Shown piece after piece: positions 43,730-52,966 of a DNA stretch of 64,000 nucleotides; position 1 is the first letter of the stretch; the number at the start of each line of letters is the position of its first letter. Both the position numbers and the translations under genes were made by a program. The notes beneath the pieces are model-generated. The model saw nothing but the letters and a program-made list of their open reading frames with translations. It was not told where the DNA came from and did not search any database. Source of the stretch: Bacillus sp. FJAT-27225 (GTDB lineage: Bacteria; Bacillota; Bacilli; Bacillales; Cytobacillaceae); contig NZ_MAYU01000012.1 in assembly GCF_001685025.1 (NCBI RefSeq), forward strand, positions 372,001 to 436,000, in the 5' to 3' direction.

Positions 43730-44725
43730 TCATTTATTCACGACGATCGCCTTCGAAACAGAAAGTGACGGATAATCGGCCATGACCGATGGCAGTTCTT
43801 CTAGCGATATCTGATGGGAAATGAGGCTCTGGACATCGATAACCCGATTGGCAATCAGCGCGATTGCTTCCTCATGGGTATACGGGTTTACGAACGAACC
43901 TTTGATGGTCAGTTCCTTTGAGAAAATCTCATAAGGAAACACTGAAATCGCTGTTTCAGGAGAAGCCACGCCAAACAGCAGGACCTGGCCGCCCTTAGCA
44001 GCGGAACGAAAGGCCGCTTCCATACTCTCCTTTTTGCCGACACATTCAATCACGACATCCGCCTCGACTGGGTGATTATCCAACGGGTTAATAACTTCAT
44101 CTGCGCCAAGCTGATAAAGGAGGTCTTTTTTGGATTCGGACGGTTCACTTACAACTACCGATGCCACGTTCTGTCCTTTTACGAGCTGCAGGAATAGCTG
44201 GCCAATAAAGCCGCCGCCAATAATAAGCACTCTGCTCAATGTAGACAGTTCGACTTTCTTAAAACCGTGCAAAACACAGCCTAACGGTTCAACCAAAGCT
44301 GCCTCCTCGAAGGTTATTGAATCCGGGATTACGTAGCAATTGGCTGCCGGGGCGACACAATACTCACCCATTCCGCCATCCCTTGTTACGCCGATTGCCT
44401 GCATATTCTCACAAAGGTTCACGCGGTTGTTCCGGCAATAATGGCAAGTCCCACAGTAAATATTCGGGTCGATGGTTACCCGGTCACCTTTCTTCAGCGT
44501 TGTCACACCTGTGCCAATCTCCACCACTTCACCGGCCAACTCATGGCCAAGGATACGGGGCGGTATGACCGCTGCAGAACCCGGCTCTCCGTGGTAAATA
44601 TGCTTGTCAGTCCCACAAATGCCGCAGCTTTTTACGTTAATGACGACCTCACCGTGCACCAATTTAGGCATAGTGGTGTCCATGAATTCAATTTGTTTGA
44701 TTCCTGTTAAAATCGCTGCTTTCAT
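43730..44725 (-). CDS. Zinc-dependent medium-chain alcohol/polyol dehydrogenase
   Basis: A 331-residue MDR enzyme. Catalytic zinc ligands appear in SCGICGTDKHIYHG and GHELAGEVVEIG. The structural zinc cysteines are CGTCHYCRNNRVNLC, and the NAD-binding site is VLIIGGGFIGQLFLQLV. The class includes sorbitol, threonine and galactitol dehydrogenases. The substrate here is likely a sugar or polyol linked to mannoside breakdown. It overlaps the beta-mannosidase stop by 4 bases (ATGA). Confidence 0.9.
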   Translation of the reverse strand: MKAAILTGIKQIEFMDTTMPKLVHGEVVINVKSCGICGTDKHIYHGEPGSAAVIPPRILGHELAGEVVEIGTGVTTLKKGDRVTIDPNIYCGTCHYCRNNRVNLCENMQAIGVTRDGGMGEYCVAPAANCYVIPDSITFEEAALVEPLGCVLHGFKKVELSTLSRVLIIGGGFIGQLFLQLVKGQNVASVVVSEPSESKKDLLYQLGADEVINPLDNHPVEADVVIECVGKKESMEAAFRSAAKGGQVLLFGVASPETAISVFPYEIFSKELTIKGSFVNPYTHEEAIALIANRVIDVQSLISHQISLEELPSVMADYPSLSVSKAIVVNK

Positions 44726-47253
44726 TCCGCATCCACCTCAACCATTTCCGACTTCACACTATTGATGGCTTTCACCTGAAGCGTTTCCCACGGAAGTTTT
44801 TTTCCTTCCGCCTGACTAATCGGGATCACCTTTTTGACACCTGGCTGTAAATCAAAGAAATTATCCTCGATGAGAAGCTGTTCCATATCCATTTCGATTG
44901 TGACCATCCTTGCCAGCCCATTAGAGACAATAGTCAGCTCGCTTTTTTCCCTGCAAAGTTTTGCCCTTAGTGTCACTTCAGGAAAGAGTAAATCTTTCTG
45001 GTCCCGTAAATAATACGTATTTTCATAGGTTTTCTTTTTCAAAGACTTGAGGATGACGACAGCTTCTTCCGGCTGAATCCCTTGAAGGGCCACTTCCTCT
45101 AGAATCGTATCGAGATGAAAAGAAGTATTCGCTCTTACTGAAACATCCCACTGCTTTTCATACACTTTACTTCCATTAAAACTGAATACCGCAAGCTCCA
45201 CTTTATCCTCATAGTCCTCGAGCGTGTCATTGACAATCCAAATGTTAAGATCCTTCATCGGCTCATGGTCGATGGTCAGCAAAATCGGATGAAAGAATTT
45301 TTTCGCATAATGATAGGATGCTTTCGGCAGCAAATAATAGTCAATGACAGACCAGCTTGTCCCCGGCCAGCAGTCATTGAGCTGCCAAAACAAAGCCCCG
45401 CTTGTGTAGTGTTTATTCCGCCGGTAATGCTCAATACCAAACTTCAGCCCTTCTGCCTGGGTAAGCATCGAATAAGCAATATAGTCATCAAGATTTTCCG
45501 GCACCCCGGTATACCCTTCCATCAGCAAAATTCCCTTAGGATGATGGATATCTTTGTTACGGTAAGCCATTTCTTCGCTTCCCCAGTAAAATTGCTCCTC
45601 CGGAATGTTACGCTTAAGGGTATAGCGGTTAGAGGACGCATGCATGCCGAATTCGCTCGCAAACTTCGTCGTATCCTGTTTAAACTTTTTAAAGCTTAAG
45701 CCTTCTATAGAATAGTCGACCCTTTGCGGTTCACCAAATACACGGGGCTCGATATTACCATGCCAAACCTGCCAGTTATGGGTATCGCCCTGCTCCCTTG
45801 AGTTGTGGTCGTTGCCGCCATAAGGCGAGCTTGGCCAGAACAGTCTTGTTGGGTCAAGCTCCTCCAGCAGTTCAGGCATGAGTTCGTGATAAATCTTCTC
45901 CCCATAAAAGGGATCTGTGATTTCTCCTGAGGAGGATAACGCTTCATACAGCCAATCATTTTCATTGTTCCCGCACCACAGGGCCAGGGAAGGGTGATTC
46001 CGCAGCCGTTTGACAACGTTAATGATTTCATTCCGAACATTGTCCATGAAATTTTTATTGTAGTCAGGATAAAGGGCACAGGAAAACATGAAATCCTGCC
46101 AGACAAGAATCCCGAGCCGGTTGCATTCGTCATAGAAAACATCGCGCTCATAAATGCCGCCGCCCCAGACACGGAGCATATTCATATTTGCGTCTCTTGC
46201 CATTCGAATCAGATGCTGATATCTCGAATCGGGTACCGCACCTATGAAACTATCGATTGGAATCCAATTGGCCCCTTTTGCAAAAATCTTCTCCCCATTC
46301 AAGACGAAGGTAAATGAATGATTGCCGTCCTTATCCTTCTGACGGACTTCAATGGTCCTGATCCCGAAATCCTCTTGTTTGGCGTCGACTTTTTCACCAT
46401 TGGCATATAGCGAGACATCGAATGTATACAGGTTGGGCGTACCAAGGTCATGGGTCCACCATAGATTCGGATGATCGACTTCAATCGTGATGAACGCCTT
46501 TTTGCCCGATAGTGACGCCCTTCCAGAGAATGTTTCGCTATCCAAAGAAAGACTCGCCAGGACCTCATAGTTCTTTTCTTTCCGGAATGCCTTTACATCC
46601 ACCTCTACTTCGACAATTGCTTTTTCTTTTGAAATAGAGACGGTTTTTGCAAAAACAGAGTCCAGTTTTGCGGAGGTATATTTGTTAAGATGAACATCCT
46701 TCCAAATTCCTGCAGTGACGAGGCGGGGGCCCCAGTCCCAGCCGAAATGGCTCTGGGCTTTCCTTGTCCAAATCCGTTTCTTGCTGTAGCCGGACCAGTA
46801 ATACTGAACTTTCTGCCCGACATGTTCTTTGACAGGGTCGAATTTTACAGCAAGCACATTCTTGCCTTTTTTCAGCTCCCTCGTGACCTCAAACGTATGG
46901 GCAATAAACATATTGTCAGTCGAGCCCAGTTCCACACCATTCAGGTAAACCGTCGCATATGTATCAAGGCCTTCGAAGACAAGTTCGAAGCGTTCATCGG
47001 GGTTTCCCGTGCCTTCGAATTCAAAAGTGGACCGATACCACCATACTTTCTCCTCCACCCACTGGCATTTCAAATCATTATGGCCAAAGAACGGATCGTC
47101 GATCAACTTGCGGTCAATTAGCGTGGAATGGACATCCCCGGGAACGGAAGCCGTCATCCAGAAATAATCAATATAGTCAGGGGATGCAACCTCGAGGTCG
47201 CGGACTTCACCAACATTAAAATGGCGGATTTTCCAGTTGTCATTTAGTTCCAT
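44722..47253 (-). CDS. GH2 beta-mannosidase
   Basis: An 843-residue cytoplasmic glycoside hydrolase. N-terminal sugar-binding and immunoglobulin-like domains precede the TIM barrel with RVWGGGIYERDVFYDECNRLG, the acid/base LALWCGNNEN (Glu near 429) and the nucleophile KFASEFGMHA (Glu near 532). This is the bacterial/mammalian beta-mannosidase pattern rather than beta-galactosidase. I set the start at 47253, where AGGAGG lies about 10 bases upstream; a longer frame to 47289 has no ribosome binding site. With no signal peptide, it acts on imported mannosides. Confidence 0.92.
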   Translation of the reverse strand: MELNDNWKIRHFNVGEVRDLEVASPDYIDYFWMTASVPGDVHSTLIDRKLIDDPFFGHNDLKCQWVEEKVWWYRSTFEFEGTGNPDERFELVFEGLDTYATVYLNGVELGSTDNMFIAHTFEVTRELKKGKNVLAVKFDPVKEHVGQKVQYYWSGYSKKRIWTRKAQSHFGWDWGPRLVTAGIWKDVHLNKYTSAKLDSVFAKTVSISKEKAIVEVEVDVKAFRKEKNYEVLASLSLDSETFSGRASLSGKKAFITIEVDHPNLWWTHDLGTPNLYTFDVSLYANGEKVDAKQEDFGIRTIEVRQKDKDGNHSFTFVLNGEKIFAKGANWIPIDSFIGAVPDSRYQHLIRMARDANMNMLRVWGGGIYERDVFYDECNRLGILVWQDFMFSCALYPDYNKNFMDNVRNEIINVVKRLRNHPSLALWCGNNENDWLYEALSSSGEITDPFYGEKIYHELMPELLEELDPTRLFWPSSPYGGNDHNSREQGDTHNWQVWHGNIEPRVFGEPQRVDYSIEGLSFKKFKQDTTKFASEFGMHASSNRYTLKRNIPEEQFYWGSEEMAYRNKDIHHPKGILLMEGYTGVPENLDDYIAYSMLTQAEGLKFGIEHYRRNKHYTSGALFWQLNDCWPGTSWSVIDYYLLPKASYHYAKKFFHPILLTIDHEPMKDLNIWIVNDTLEDYEDKVELAVFSFNGSKVYEKQWDVSVRANTSFHLDTILEEVALQGIQPEEAVVILKSLKKKTYENTYYLRDQKDLLFPEVTLRAKLCREKSELTIVSNGLARMVTIEMDMEQLLIEDNFFDLQPGVKKVIPISQAEGKKLPWETLQVKAINSVKSEMVEVDAE

Positions 47254-47344
47254 TCGAATAAATCCTCCTAATTGGGATTTTTCACTCAATGCGGTTACCC
47301 TTTGTGTGTTATAAATGAACGTTGATTTTCTTTGTTTGAAAAAA

Positions 47345-47528
47345 TAACGGAGAAATTCCGGCTAAATTGGGGAATACCCATATTTCCCTAAAAATAAGGG
47401 GAATTTTTCCGGTTATAGGATTCAAATCATTGGGTTTTGTCTTATTTAGAGCAGGTAAGCGGAATATCTCCGCTTATTGCCGCTTCATAAGCTGCCTCTA
47501 TATACATTAGCCGGAAATTCTCCGCCTA
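47345..47528. repeat. Four dispersed 20-21 bp dyads in the beta-mannosidase leader
   Basis: Imperfect palindromes of the form TAnnCGGAnATTCTCCGnnTA occur at 47345-47364, 47395-47415, 47456-47476 and 47508-47528. All begin with TA and end with TA and have CGGA/TCCG-type arms. A GGGGAATACCCATATTTCCC segment lies between the first two. The stretch 47254-47571 has no gene. Confidence 0.6.
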
Positions 47529-47571
47529 TGAATTCTCAACTAACAATGAATAATAACAGAGCCAAGCCTTT

Positions 47572-47602
47572 AAAAAAGGCCAAAATCAACAGCGATTTTG
47601 GC
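47572..47602 (-). terminator. Terminator after the GH130 gene
   Basis: GCCAAAATC (reverse 47602-47594), a 6-base loop and GATTTTGGC are followed by CTTTTTT. It ends the SBP-to-GH130 operon and separates it from the beta-mannosidase unit. Confidence 0.9.
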
Positions 47603-47616
47603 ACTTTCTATATGGA

Positions 47617-48681
47617 TTACTCTATATATGTCAAAGAATCCAGGATTTCCTTGAGGCTTAGCTCAGCGCAGGCCATTGATGTATCAGCCACGCCATAGTA
47701 CATTTTGACAACATCGCCTTCTACGATAGCACCGCAGGAGAAGACCACATTGCCGAAAAATCCTTCGACTTCATAATCTGCTTCAGGTTCAAGAATCGGC
47801 TTATCGGACCGGGCAATGACTTTGGTTGGATCATTGAGGTCAAGCAGAACGCCTCCCATGCAATAACGGTGGTCGGACGTCGCGCCATGGTAAAGCTCGA
47901 GCCAGCCTTTTTCCGTTTTGATCGGAACTGCTCCACCGCCCATGCGGCCACTGTCCCACATTCCTTCGCGCAAGCCTAGCAAAAATTTATGGTTTCCCCA
48001 ATGAAGGAGATTCGTAGATTCGGCAATCCAAATTTCCGGGTTGCCGGTGCTTTTTGGAACAGGCCTGTGAAGGGCATAGTATTTACCGTTGATTTTCTCT
48101 GGAAAAATCAACACATCTTTATTTTCCGGCGCAAAAATCATCCCATGGTGCTCGGTTTTGACAAAATCCTTTGTCGAAACCATCACTTCGCCAACGCCAA
48201 CAGGTGAAACCGCGCTGAAATAGATGTAATACGTATCATCAATTTTTGTAATCCGCGGGTCTTCGATTCCGAATGTCTCAAGCTCAGTGGAAGGGTAAAC
48301 AAACGGCTTTTCATCGACAGTAAACTGGTGGCCGTCCTTGCTTCTGGCAATCCGTAAATAAGAAAGTGACGTCAAATAGACAAAACGGCCCGGTTCATTC
48401 TTTCTCCCGATTGTTCGCGGGTCAGAAAAGTCGTAAGCAGGATCGTTCAAGTCAAACTCAAGAATGTCCAGTTCGTTTGTTTTCGGATTGAAAACAGGCG
48501 ATTTCACGATCGCTGGATCCGTGCTGATTGGACGCTCCGCGACACGAAGCAGCATAATGATTTCATCATTGTATTCGGCTACTCCAGCATTAAATGCGCC
48601 GATGACTTCAAAATCTTCCCTATGTGGCTTTACATCCACCGGGGTAATTAGAGGATTTTCTTCATATCGATATACGTTCAT
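47617..48681 (-). CDS. GH130 beta-mannoside phosphorylase
   Basis: A 354-residue five-bladed beta-propeller enzyme of GH130. Signatures are FNAGVAEYNDEIIMLLRVAER near the start, then GIEDPRITKIDDTYYIYFS, MWDSGRMGGGAVPIKTEKGWLELYHG and FGNVVFSCGAIVEGD. GH130 enzymes phosphorolyse beta-1,4- or beta-1,2-mannosides to mannose-1-P. I chose the ATG at 48681, which has AGGGAGAG upstream; the frame is open to 48741 but overlaps the DUF1861 gene. Mannose-1-P would feed the phosphohexomutase at 56350. Confidence 0.92.
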   Translation of the reverse strand: MNVYRYEENPLITPVDVKPHREDFEVIGAFNAGVAEYNDEIIMLLRVAERPISTDPAIVKSPVFNPKTNELDILEFDLNDPAYDFSDPRTIGRKNEPGRFVYLTSLSYLRIARSKDGHQFTVDEKPFVYPSTELETFGIEDPRITKIDDTYYIYFSAVSPVGVGEVMVSTKDFVKTEHHGMIFAPENKDVLIFPEKINGKYYALHRPVPKSTGNPEIWIAESTNLLHWGNHKFLLGLREGMWDSGRMGGGAVPIKTEKGWLELYHGATSDHRYCMGGVLLDLNDPTKVIARSDKPILEPEADYEVEGFFGNVVFSCGAIVEGDVVKMYYGVADTSMACAELSLKEILDSLTYIE

Positions 48682-48694
48682 GCCAGCTCTCTCC

Positions 48695-49654
48695 CTAATT
48701 TTCATCAGTATTTTGTTCGTATTTGAGGAATGGATCAACAATCGTTAGTTTTTGGGCTTCAGCATCACTAATTCCCGCGTAGAAGTCAGCCGTGCCATCC
48801 CCTTTTCGGACGAGCCCTCCGCTGAAGACAACATCTTCAAGGTCAGGGCGCTTAGAAGGGCCTGGCAGGAAGTTGCTCCTTGTCGCAATGAGCTCGATGT
48901 CGGAATAGGTGCCGGTCTCTGGGCAGAGTGCGAACACCATCGGATAGTAATGGCGGTCACCCGCTTCATCAAACGAAGCAATATGCCCGAGTACGCCGAT
49001 CAGGCCATTGGCTAGTACGTGCGCCTCATTCGCGCCGCCCCATTCTTCGTCAATGAATTGCCCCTCAAGTAGCGGAGCCTCATTGATGACGTCCAATGTC
49101 AACTCATCCAATCCAGAAATCTTCGTCCAGCCAATCTTCCCTCTGCCGCCTTTTTCACCTTGTGGCCTGGTCAGTACACCAATACTTCCATCGTTCAACT
49201 CGACAAGGCGAAGGTCTTTCATGCCATCCGGACCTTTTGCAAACTCTTTCAAGCCAGTAATTGAATCTCCTTTATAGAACACTGTTCTCCAGCCAAGCTG
49301 CCCTGTATGTACTGGATGTGGAAAAATCTGCACTCCTCCAAAAACGAGCTGTCCAGCTATTTTTGTAAAAAAGGGATCTTGCAGTTCGAAGACAGGGGCG
49401 TTATCCCTTGGAATCCATTCGCCATCTCTTTCAACAAAGAAGTAAACGGTCGAGTGCTCACTATCACGGGACTCTACACGGCCGGCGATGACCAGTTCGC
49501 CTTCATCTTCAAAAGGTGCTGAAATATTGTAGACATCTTGATTTCCAACACCGGAAAAACGGATTTTTTCAGGATTACCAGGCTGTTCCCGTACTGAAAA
49601 TTCGTCGAGAAGCTGTGCGCACGTTTTTACATTTCCTTTTTCTAAAACAGGCAT
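48695..49654 (-). CDS. DUF1861 (MTP-1-like) protein
   Basis: A 319-residue protein of the DUF1861 family, with IRFSGVGNQDVYNISAPF, a PFFTKIAGQLVFGGVQIFPHP stretch, WGGANEAHVLANGLIGVLGH and VFSGGLVRKGDGTADFYAG. The repeated strand pattern suggests a five-bladed propeller like GH130. Neighbours point to an action on mannosides. GGAGG precedes the ATG. It overlaps the GH13 gene end by 13 bases and is followed closely by the GH130 gene. Confidence 0.85.
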   Translation of the reverse strand: MPVLEKGNVKTCAQLLDEFSVREQPGNPEKIRFSGVGNQDVYNISAPFEDEGELVIAGRVESRDSEHSTVYFFVERDGEWIPRDNAPVFELQDPFFTKIAGQLVFGGVQIFPHPVHTGQLGWRTVFYKGDSITGLKEFAKGPDGMKDLRLVELNDGSIGVLTRPQGEKGGRGKIGWTKISGLDELTLDVINEAPLLEGQFIDEEWGGANEAHVLANGLIGVLGHIASFDEAGDRHYYPMVFALCPETGTYSDIELIATRSNFLPGPSKRPDLEDVVFSGGLVRKGDGTADFYAGISDAEAQKLTIVDPFLKYEQNTDEN

Positions 49655-51249
49655 TTTTTTGTATCCTCCACTAAAATAATTGCTTCATCAGGCAATAACT
49701 CCAATTGCTTTCCTTGTTCAAGCTCGGTCCTTTTATTCGATAGCAGTAAGGCCATACCTTTGGTTTCAACCTCAAGCGTCTGCATTTCTCCAGAAAAATT
49801 AAGGGCAGTAAGAGTCCGTTCCTTCCCATTGGTTCTCACGAAATAAATCACTTCGCCCTGTTTACGCAAAATTTCATAGTCCCCAGTTTGGAACGACAGA
49901 TGCTCTTTGCGAAGTTGGAGCAGCTTTTTGTAAAAAGAAAGGACGGAACCTGGTACTCCATGTTGACTTTCGACAGTCACGTCTGACGATTCAGCAGGAA
50001 CGGTAATCCATGGTTCGCTTTCCGAGAAGCCCGCATATTCGCTTGAATCCCATTGCATCGGGGTACGCGACTTGTCGCGGCACCGTTCATTCGCTTGGGC
50101 GAGCGCCTCCTCATGGGAAGCTCCTGAACGGATCGCCTTTTTATACTCAAGTTTCCCCTGCACATCCCTCATGTCCGCAATGTCAGCCGGCACCCAATCC
50201 GGCATTCCGATTTCATCGCCCTGATAGATGAATGGGACTCCCTTCGCAGTAAGCATCAATGCTGCCATCTGCTTGGCGCGTTCAGGATTGCCGCCAAAAC
50301 GGGAAAAATGGCGGGACATGTCATGGCTTGAAAAGAACAGCGTAGCCGTCTGGTCCGGTCCGTATGCTTCTTCCGTTGCAGACAATTGGCCGAAAAGCTG
50401 TTCAATATCAAACGTTTCGATGCTGCCAATATTAAAATTGAAGCAAACATCCAGTTTCCCAGAACCAGAGTACTGTTTTAAAACATGTATATCTTCGGAA
50501 CCTACCTCGCCGACAAGAAACTTGTCCGGGTATTGGTGAACCAACTCGGCAATTTCACTGATAACGTCAAGAATGCCTTCCTGGTCCTGGTCGTACAGAT
50601 GGATCTGTTCATTTTTTTCATCATAAGGGTTATCCGGAAAAGTATTGTTGACCTTCAGGTAGTTGATGACATCAAGCCTGAAGCCATCAACCCCTTTTTC
50701 CAGCCAAAATTTCATGACATTAAACATTGCTTGCTTAACTTCAGGGTTGGCCCAATTCAAATCCACCTGTTCCTTCGCAAAAGCATGATAATAATACTGT
50801 TTTGTTGCCTCATCGTATTCCCAGGCCGAACCGCTGAAGAACGATTCCCAGTTATTCGGTTCGTCCCTCCATATATACCAGTCCCGCTTCGGGTTATCCT
50901 TTGACGACCTGGACTCCTTGAACCATTGATGTTCAGAAGAAGTATGGTTCAGGACGAGATCAGCAATTACCTTGATCCCCCGCTTGTGCGCTTCGGCCAG
51001 AAACCGTTCGAAGTCTTCCATCGTTCCATAGATGGGATCAATTCCGTAATAATCGGAAATGTCATAGCCGTTGTCGACTCTTGGCGAAGGGTAAAAGGGA
51101 GTCAGCCATAATCCGTTGATACCGAGATCGGCAAGATAATCTAGTTTCGATGTGATTCCACGAAAGTCGCCTATCCCATCGCCATTGCCATCCTTAAAGC
51201 TCGGCATGTAAATTTCATAGAACACAGATTTCTGCCACCATTTTTCCAT
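49642..51249 (-). CDS. GH13 alpha-glucosidase (oligo-1,6-glucosidase type)
   Basis: A 535-residue alpha-amylase-family enzyme. Conserved regions are VIADLVLNHTSSEHQWF, DGFRLDVINYL (nucleophile Asp near 190), FLVGEVGS (acid/base Glu near 246) and FFSSHDMSRHFSRFGG (transition-state Asp near 308, with SSHDMSR where NHDQPR is usual). The N-terminus WWQKSVFYEIYMPSFKD is typical of oligo-1,6-glucosidases. I chose the ATG at 51249, with GGGAG 8 bases upstream, over 51264. An alpha-glucosidase in a mannoside operon suggests a substrate with both linkages or a broader sugar diet. Confidence 0.9.
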   Translation of the reverse strand: MEKWWQKSVFYEIYMPSFKDGNGDGIGDFRGITSKLDYLADLGINGLWLTPFYPSPRVDNGYDISDYYGIDPIYGTMEDFERFLAEAHKRGIKVIADLVLNHTSSEHQWFKESRSSKDNPKRDWYIWRDEPNNWESFFSGSAWEYDEATKQYYYHAFAKEQVDLNWANPEVKQAMFNVMKFWLEKGVDGFRLDVINYLKVNNTFPDNPYDEKNEQIHLYDQDQEGILDVISEIAELVHQYPDKFLVGEVGSEDIHVLKQYSGSGKLDVCFNFNIGSIETFDIEQLFGQLSATEEAYGPDQTATLFFSSHDMSRHFSRFGGNPERAKQMAALMLTAKGVPFIYQGDEIGMPDWVPADIADMRDVQGKLEYKKAIRSGASHEEALAQANERCRDKSRTPMQWDSSEYAGFSESEPWITVPAESSDVTVESQHGVPGSVLSFYKKLLQLRKEHLSFQTGDYEILRKQGEVIYFVRTNGKERTLTALNFSGEMQTLEVETKGMALLLSNKRTELEQGKQLELLPDEAIILVEDTKKCLF

Positions 51250-51270
51250 ATCAAGAACTCCCATCGTCGA

Positions 51271-52101
51271 TTACTTAAGAGTAAACTGCATGCCCTCCTG
51301 GAACTTCTTCGCAAATAGAAGGAAAATAATAATGATTGGAAGTGTCAGCAGTACAGATGCAGCGTACATCGGTCCTGGATAGCCTCCATAAGGTCCGAAC
51401 ATTTGCGATAAGAGAACGTTCAATGTCAGCATCTTATCGCTATTGACCACAATCATATCCCATAGGAGTTCTGTCCATCTTTCCATGAACAGGAACAAGA
51501 AAATAACAGTTGTGATTGATTTTGACATTGGCAGCACAATCCGGAACATGATTTGCAATTCACTTGCGCCGTCCAGTTTTGCTGCTTCAATGAAGGTGTT
51601 CGGAATCACTTTAAAGAAGTTCGTATACATGAACACGGCCCATAAACTCATCGCTTTCGGAAGAATCATCCCCCAGTAGGAGTCATACATGCCGACTTTT
51701 TGAATAACAAGGAACGTAGGGATCAGCAAAATAATCGCCGGGAAAAACATTTGAAACAATATGAAGTTATTGATCGTATCCCTTCCTTTGAAAGGGATTT
51801 TTGCCAGTGCATACGAAACCATAATTGCCGAAGCCATCATTAAGAATGTCGAGCCGGCGGACACGATGAAACTGTTGAAGAACGCATTAATCCATGGGCG
51901 CGGTATGACGGCTTCCCCGCCGCCAAGCAGCCATGTCCAGGACTTTAATGTAAACTCGGTCGGAAAGAATTTCTTATCGACCTGGTTCCAGTCCGCAAAT
52001 GAATTCAAGACCATATAAATATACGGGTAAATCATGATGAGCAGGAGGACAGTCGCAAACAGGTACCGGAAAAATACTCCTTTTTTCTTAGCTCCAACCA
52101 T
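51271..52101 (-). CDS. Sugar ABC permease, MalG-type
   Basis: A 276-residue, six-helix CUT1 permease with EAA loop NTFIEAAKLDGASELQIMFRIVLPMSKSI. The start at 52101 has GGGGGAAACG upstream and overlaps the end of the partner permease by 14 bases; the frame is open to 52149. It forms the channel of the putative mannoside importer with the next-upstream gene. No ATPase is encoded nearby. Confidence 0.92.
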   Translation of the reverse strand: MVGAKKKGVFFRYLFATVLLLIMIYPYIYMVLNSFADWNQVDKKFFPTEFTLKSWTWLLGGGEAVIPRPWINAFFNSFIVSAGSTFLMMASAIMVSYALAKIPFKGRDTINNFILFQMFFPAIILLIPTFLVIQKVGMYDSYWGMILPKAMSLWAVFMYTNFFKVIPNTFIEAAKLDGASELQIMFRIVLPMSKSITTVIFLFLFMERWTELLWDMIVVNSDKMLTLNVLLSQMFGPYGGYPGPMYAASVLLTLPIIIIFLLFAKKFQEGMQFTLK

Positions 52102-52966
52102 TTCGTTTCCCCCACATTTCCAAGAGTTTTCGAATGATGTAAATCGCAATGAAGGTTACGACAGAAGCAATAATCGCAATCGCTGAAGCGTAGCCTGCCT
52201 GGAGATTCGTAAATGCTTTAGAGAAGATCTCCATCTGCCATGTATTGGTTGCATAGTTTGGGCCACCGCCAGTCAATTGGTAAACCTCAGTGAATATGCC
52301 GAATGTAACCCCAATTGATAAAATCAGAACTGTAAACAGGGCCGGGTAAAGCAATGGCATGGTGATTTTCCAAAAACGCTGCCATCCATTCACACCATCA
52401 ATCGCCGCAGCTTCATAAATTTCCTTATTAATGCTTTCAAATCCTGAAGTCAGGATGAGCGCATAGTAGCCGGTAAATTTCCAGGCGATAATAAAGGCGA
52501 CGACAAACAACGCAGAAAACGGCTTTCCAAGCCAGTCGATATCAATGCCGAACTTGCCGCGAAGCAGTTCATTCAGCGGGCTGTTATGCGATAAAAGTCC
52601 TTTAACAATCAGCGATGAAACAACGCCTGATGCAAGATACGGCAGGAAGAAGCCAATGAGGTACAATCCTCTGAACTTTGGCAGCCCCTGGACGATCAAG
52701 GCGACAATGATTGAAAAAGCAACAACCATCGGTACAAATAAAGCCATGAATTTGAATGTTACCCAGAAGGCACTTTGGACTCCCTGGCTTTTAAAAGCTG
52801 TCAGATAATTTTCGATTCCGACAAAGCTAAAGGTCGGTGAAATTAAGTTCCAGTCGGTTACAGACAGGAAAAGCGACCAACCGAGCGGAATCAGAAAGAA
52901 AACAATTCCATATACAAGATAAGGACTGGCAAAAAGCCAGCCCATCCATCCTTGTTTGTTACTCAT
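52088..52966 (-). CDS. Sugar ABC permease, MalF-type
   Basis: A 292-residue, six-helix permease with EAA loop NKEIYEAAAIDGVNGWQRFWKITMPLLYPAL and the LTGGGPNYATNT segment characteristic of MalF-type proteins. Its ATG overlaps the binding-protein stop by one base (TAATG), showing translational coupling. Confidence 0.92.
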   Translation of the reverse strand: MSNKQGWMGWLFASPYLVYGIVFFLIPLGWSLFLSVTDWNLISPTFSFVGIENYLTAFKSQGVQSAFWVTFKFMALFVPMVVAFSIIVALIVQGLPKFRGLYLIGFFLPYLASGVVSSLIVKGLLSHNSPLNELLRGKFGIDIDWLGKPFSALFVVAFIIAWKFTGYYALILTSGFESINKEIYEAAAIDGVNGWQRFWKITMPLLYPALFTVLILSIGVTFGIFTEVYQLTGGGPNYATNTWQMEIFSKAFTNLQAGYASAIAIIASVVTFIAIYIIRKLLEMWGKRNGWS

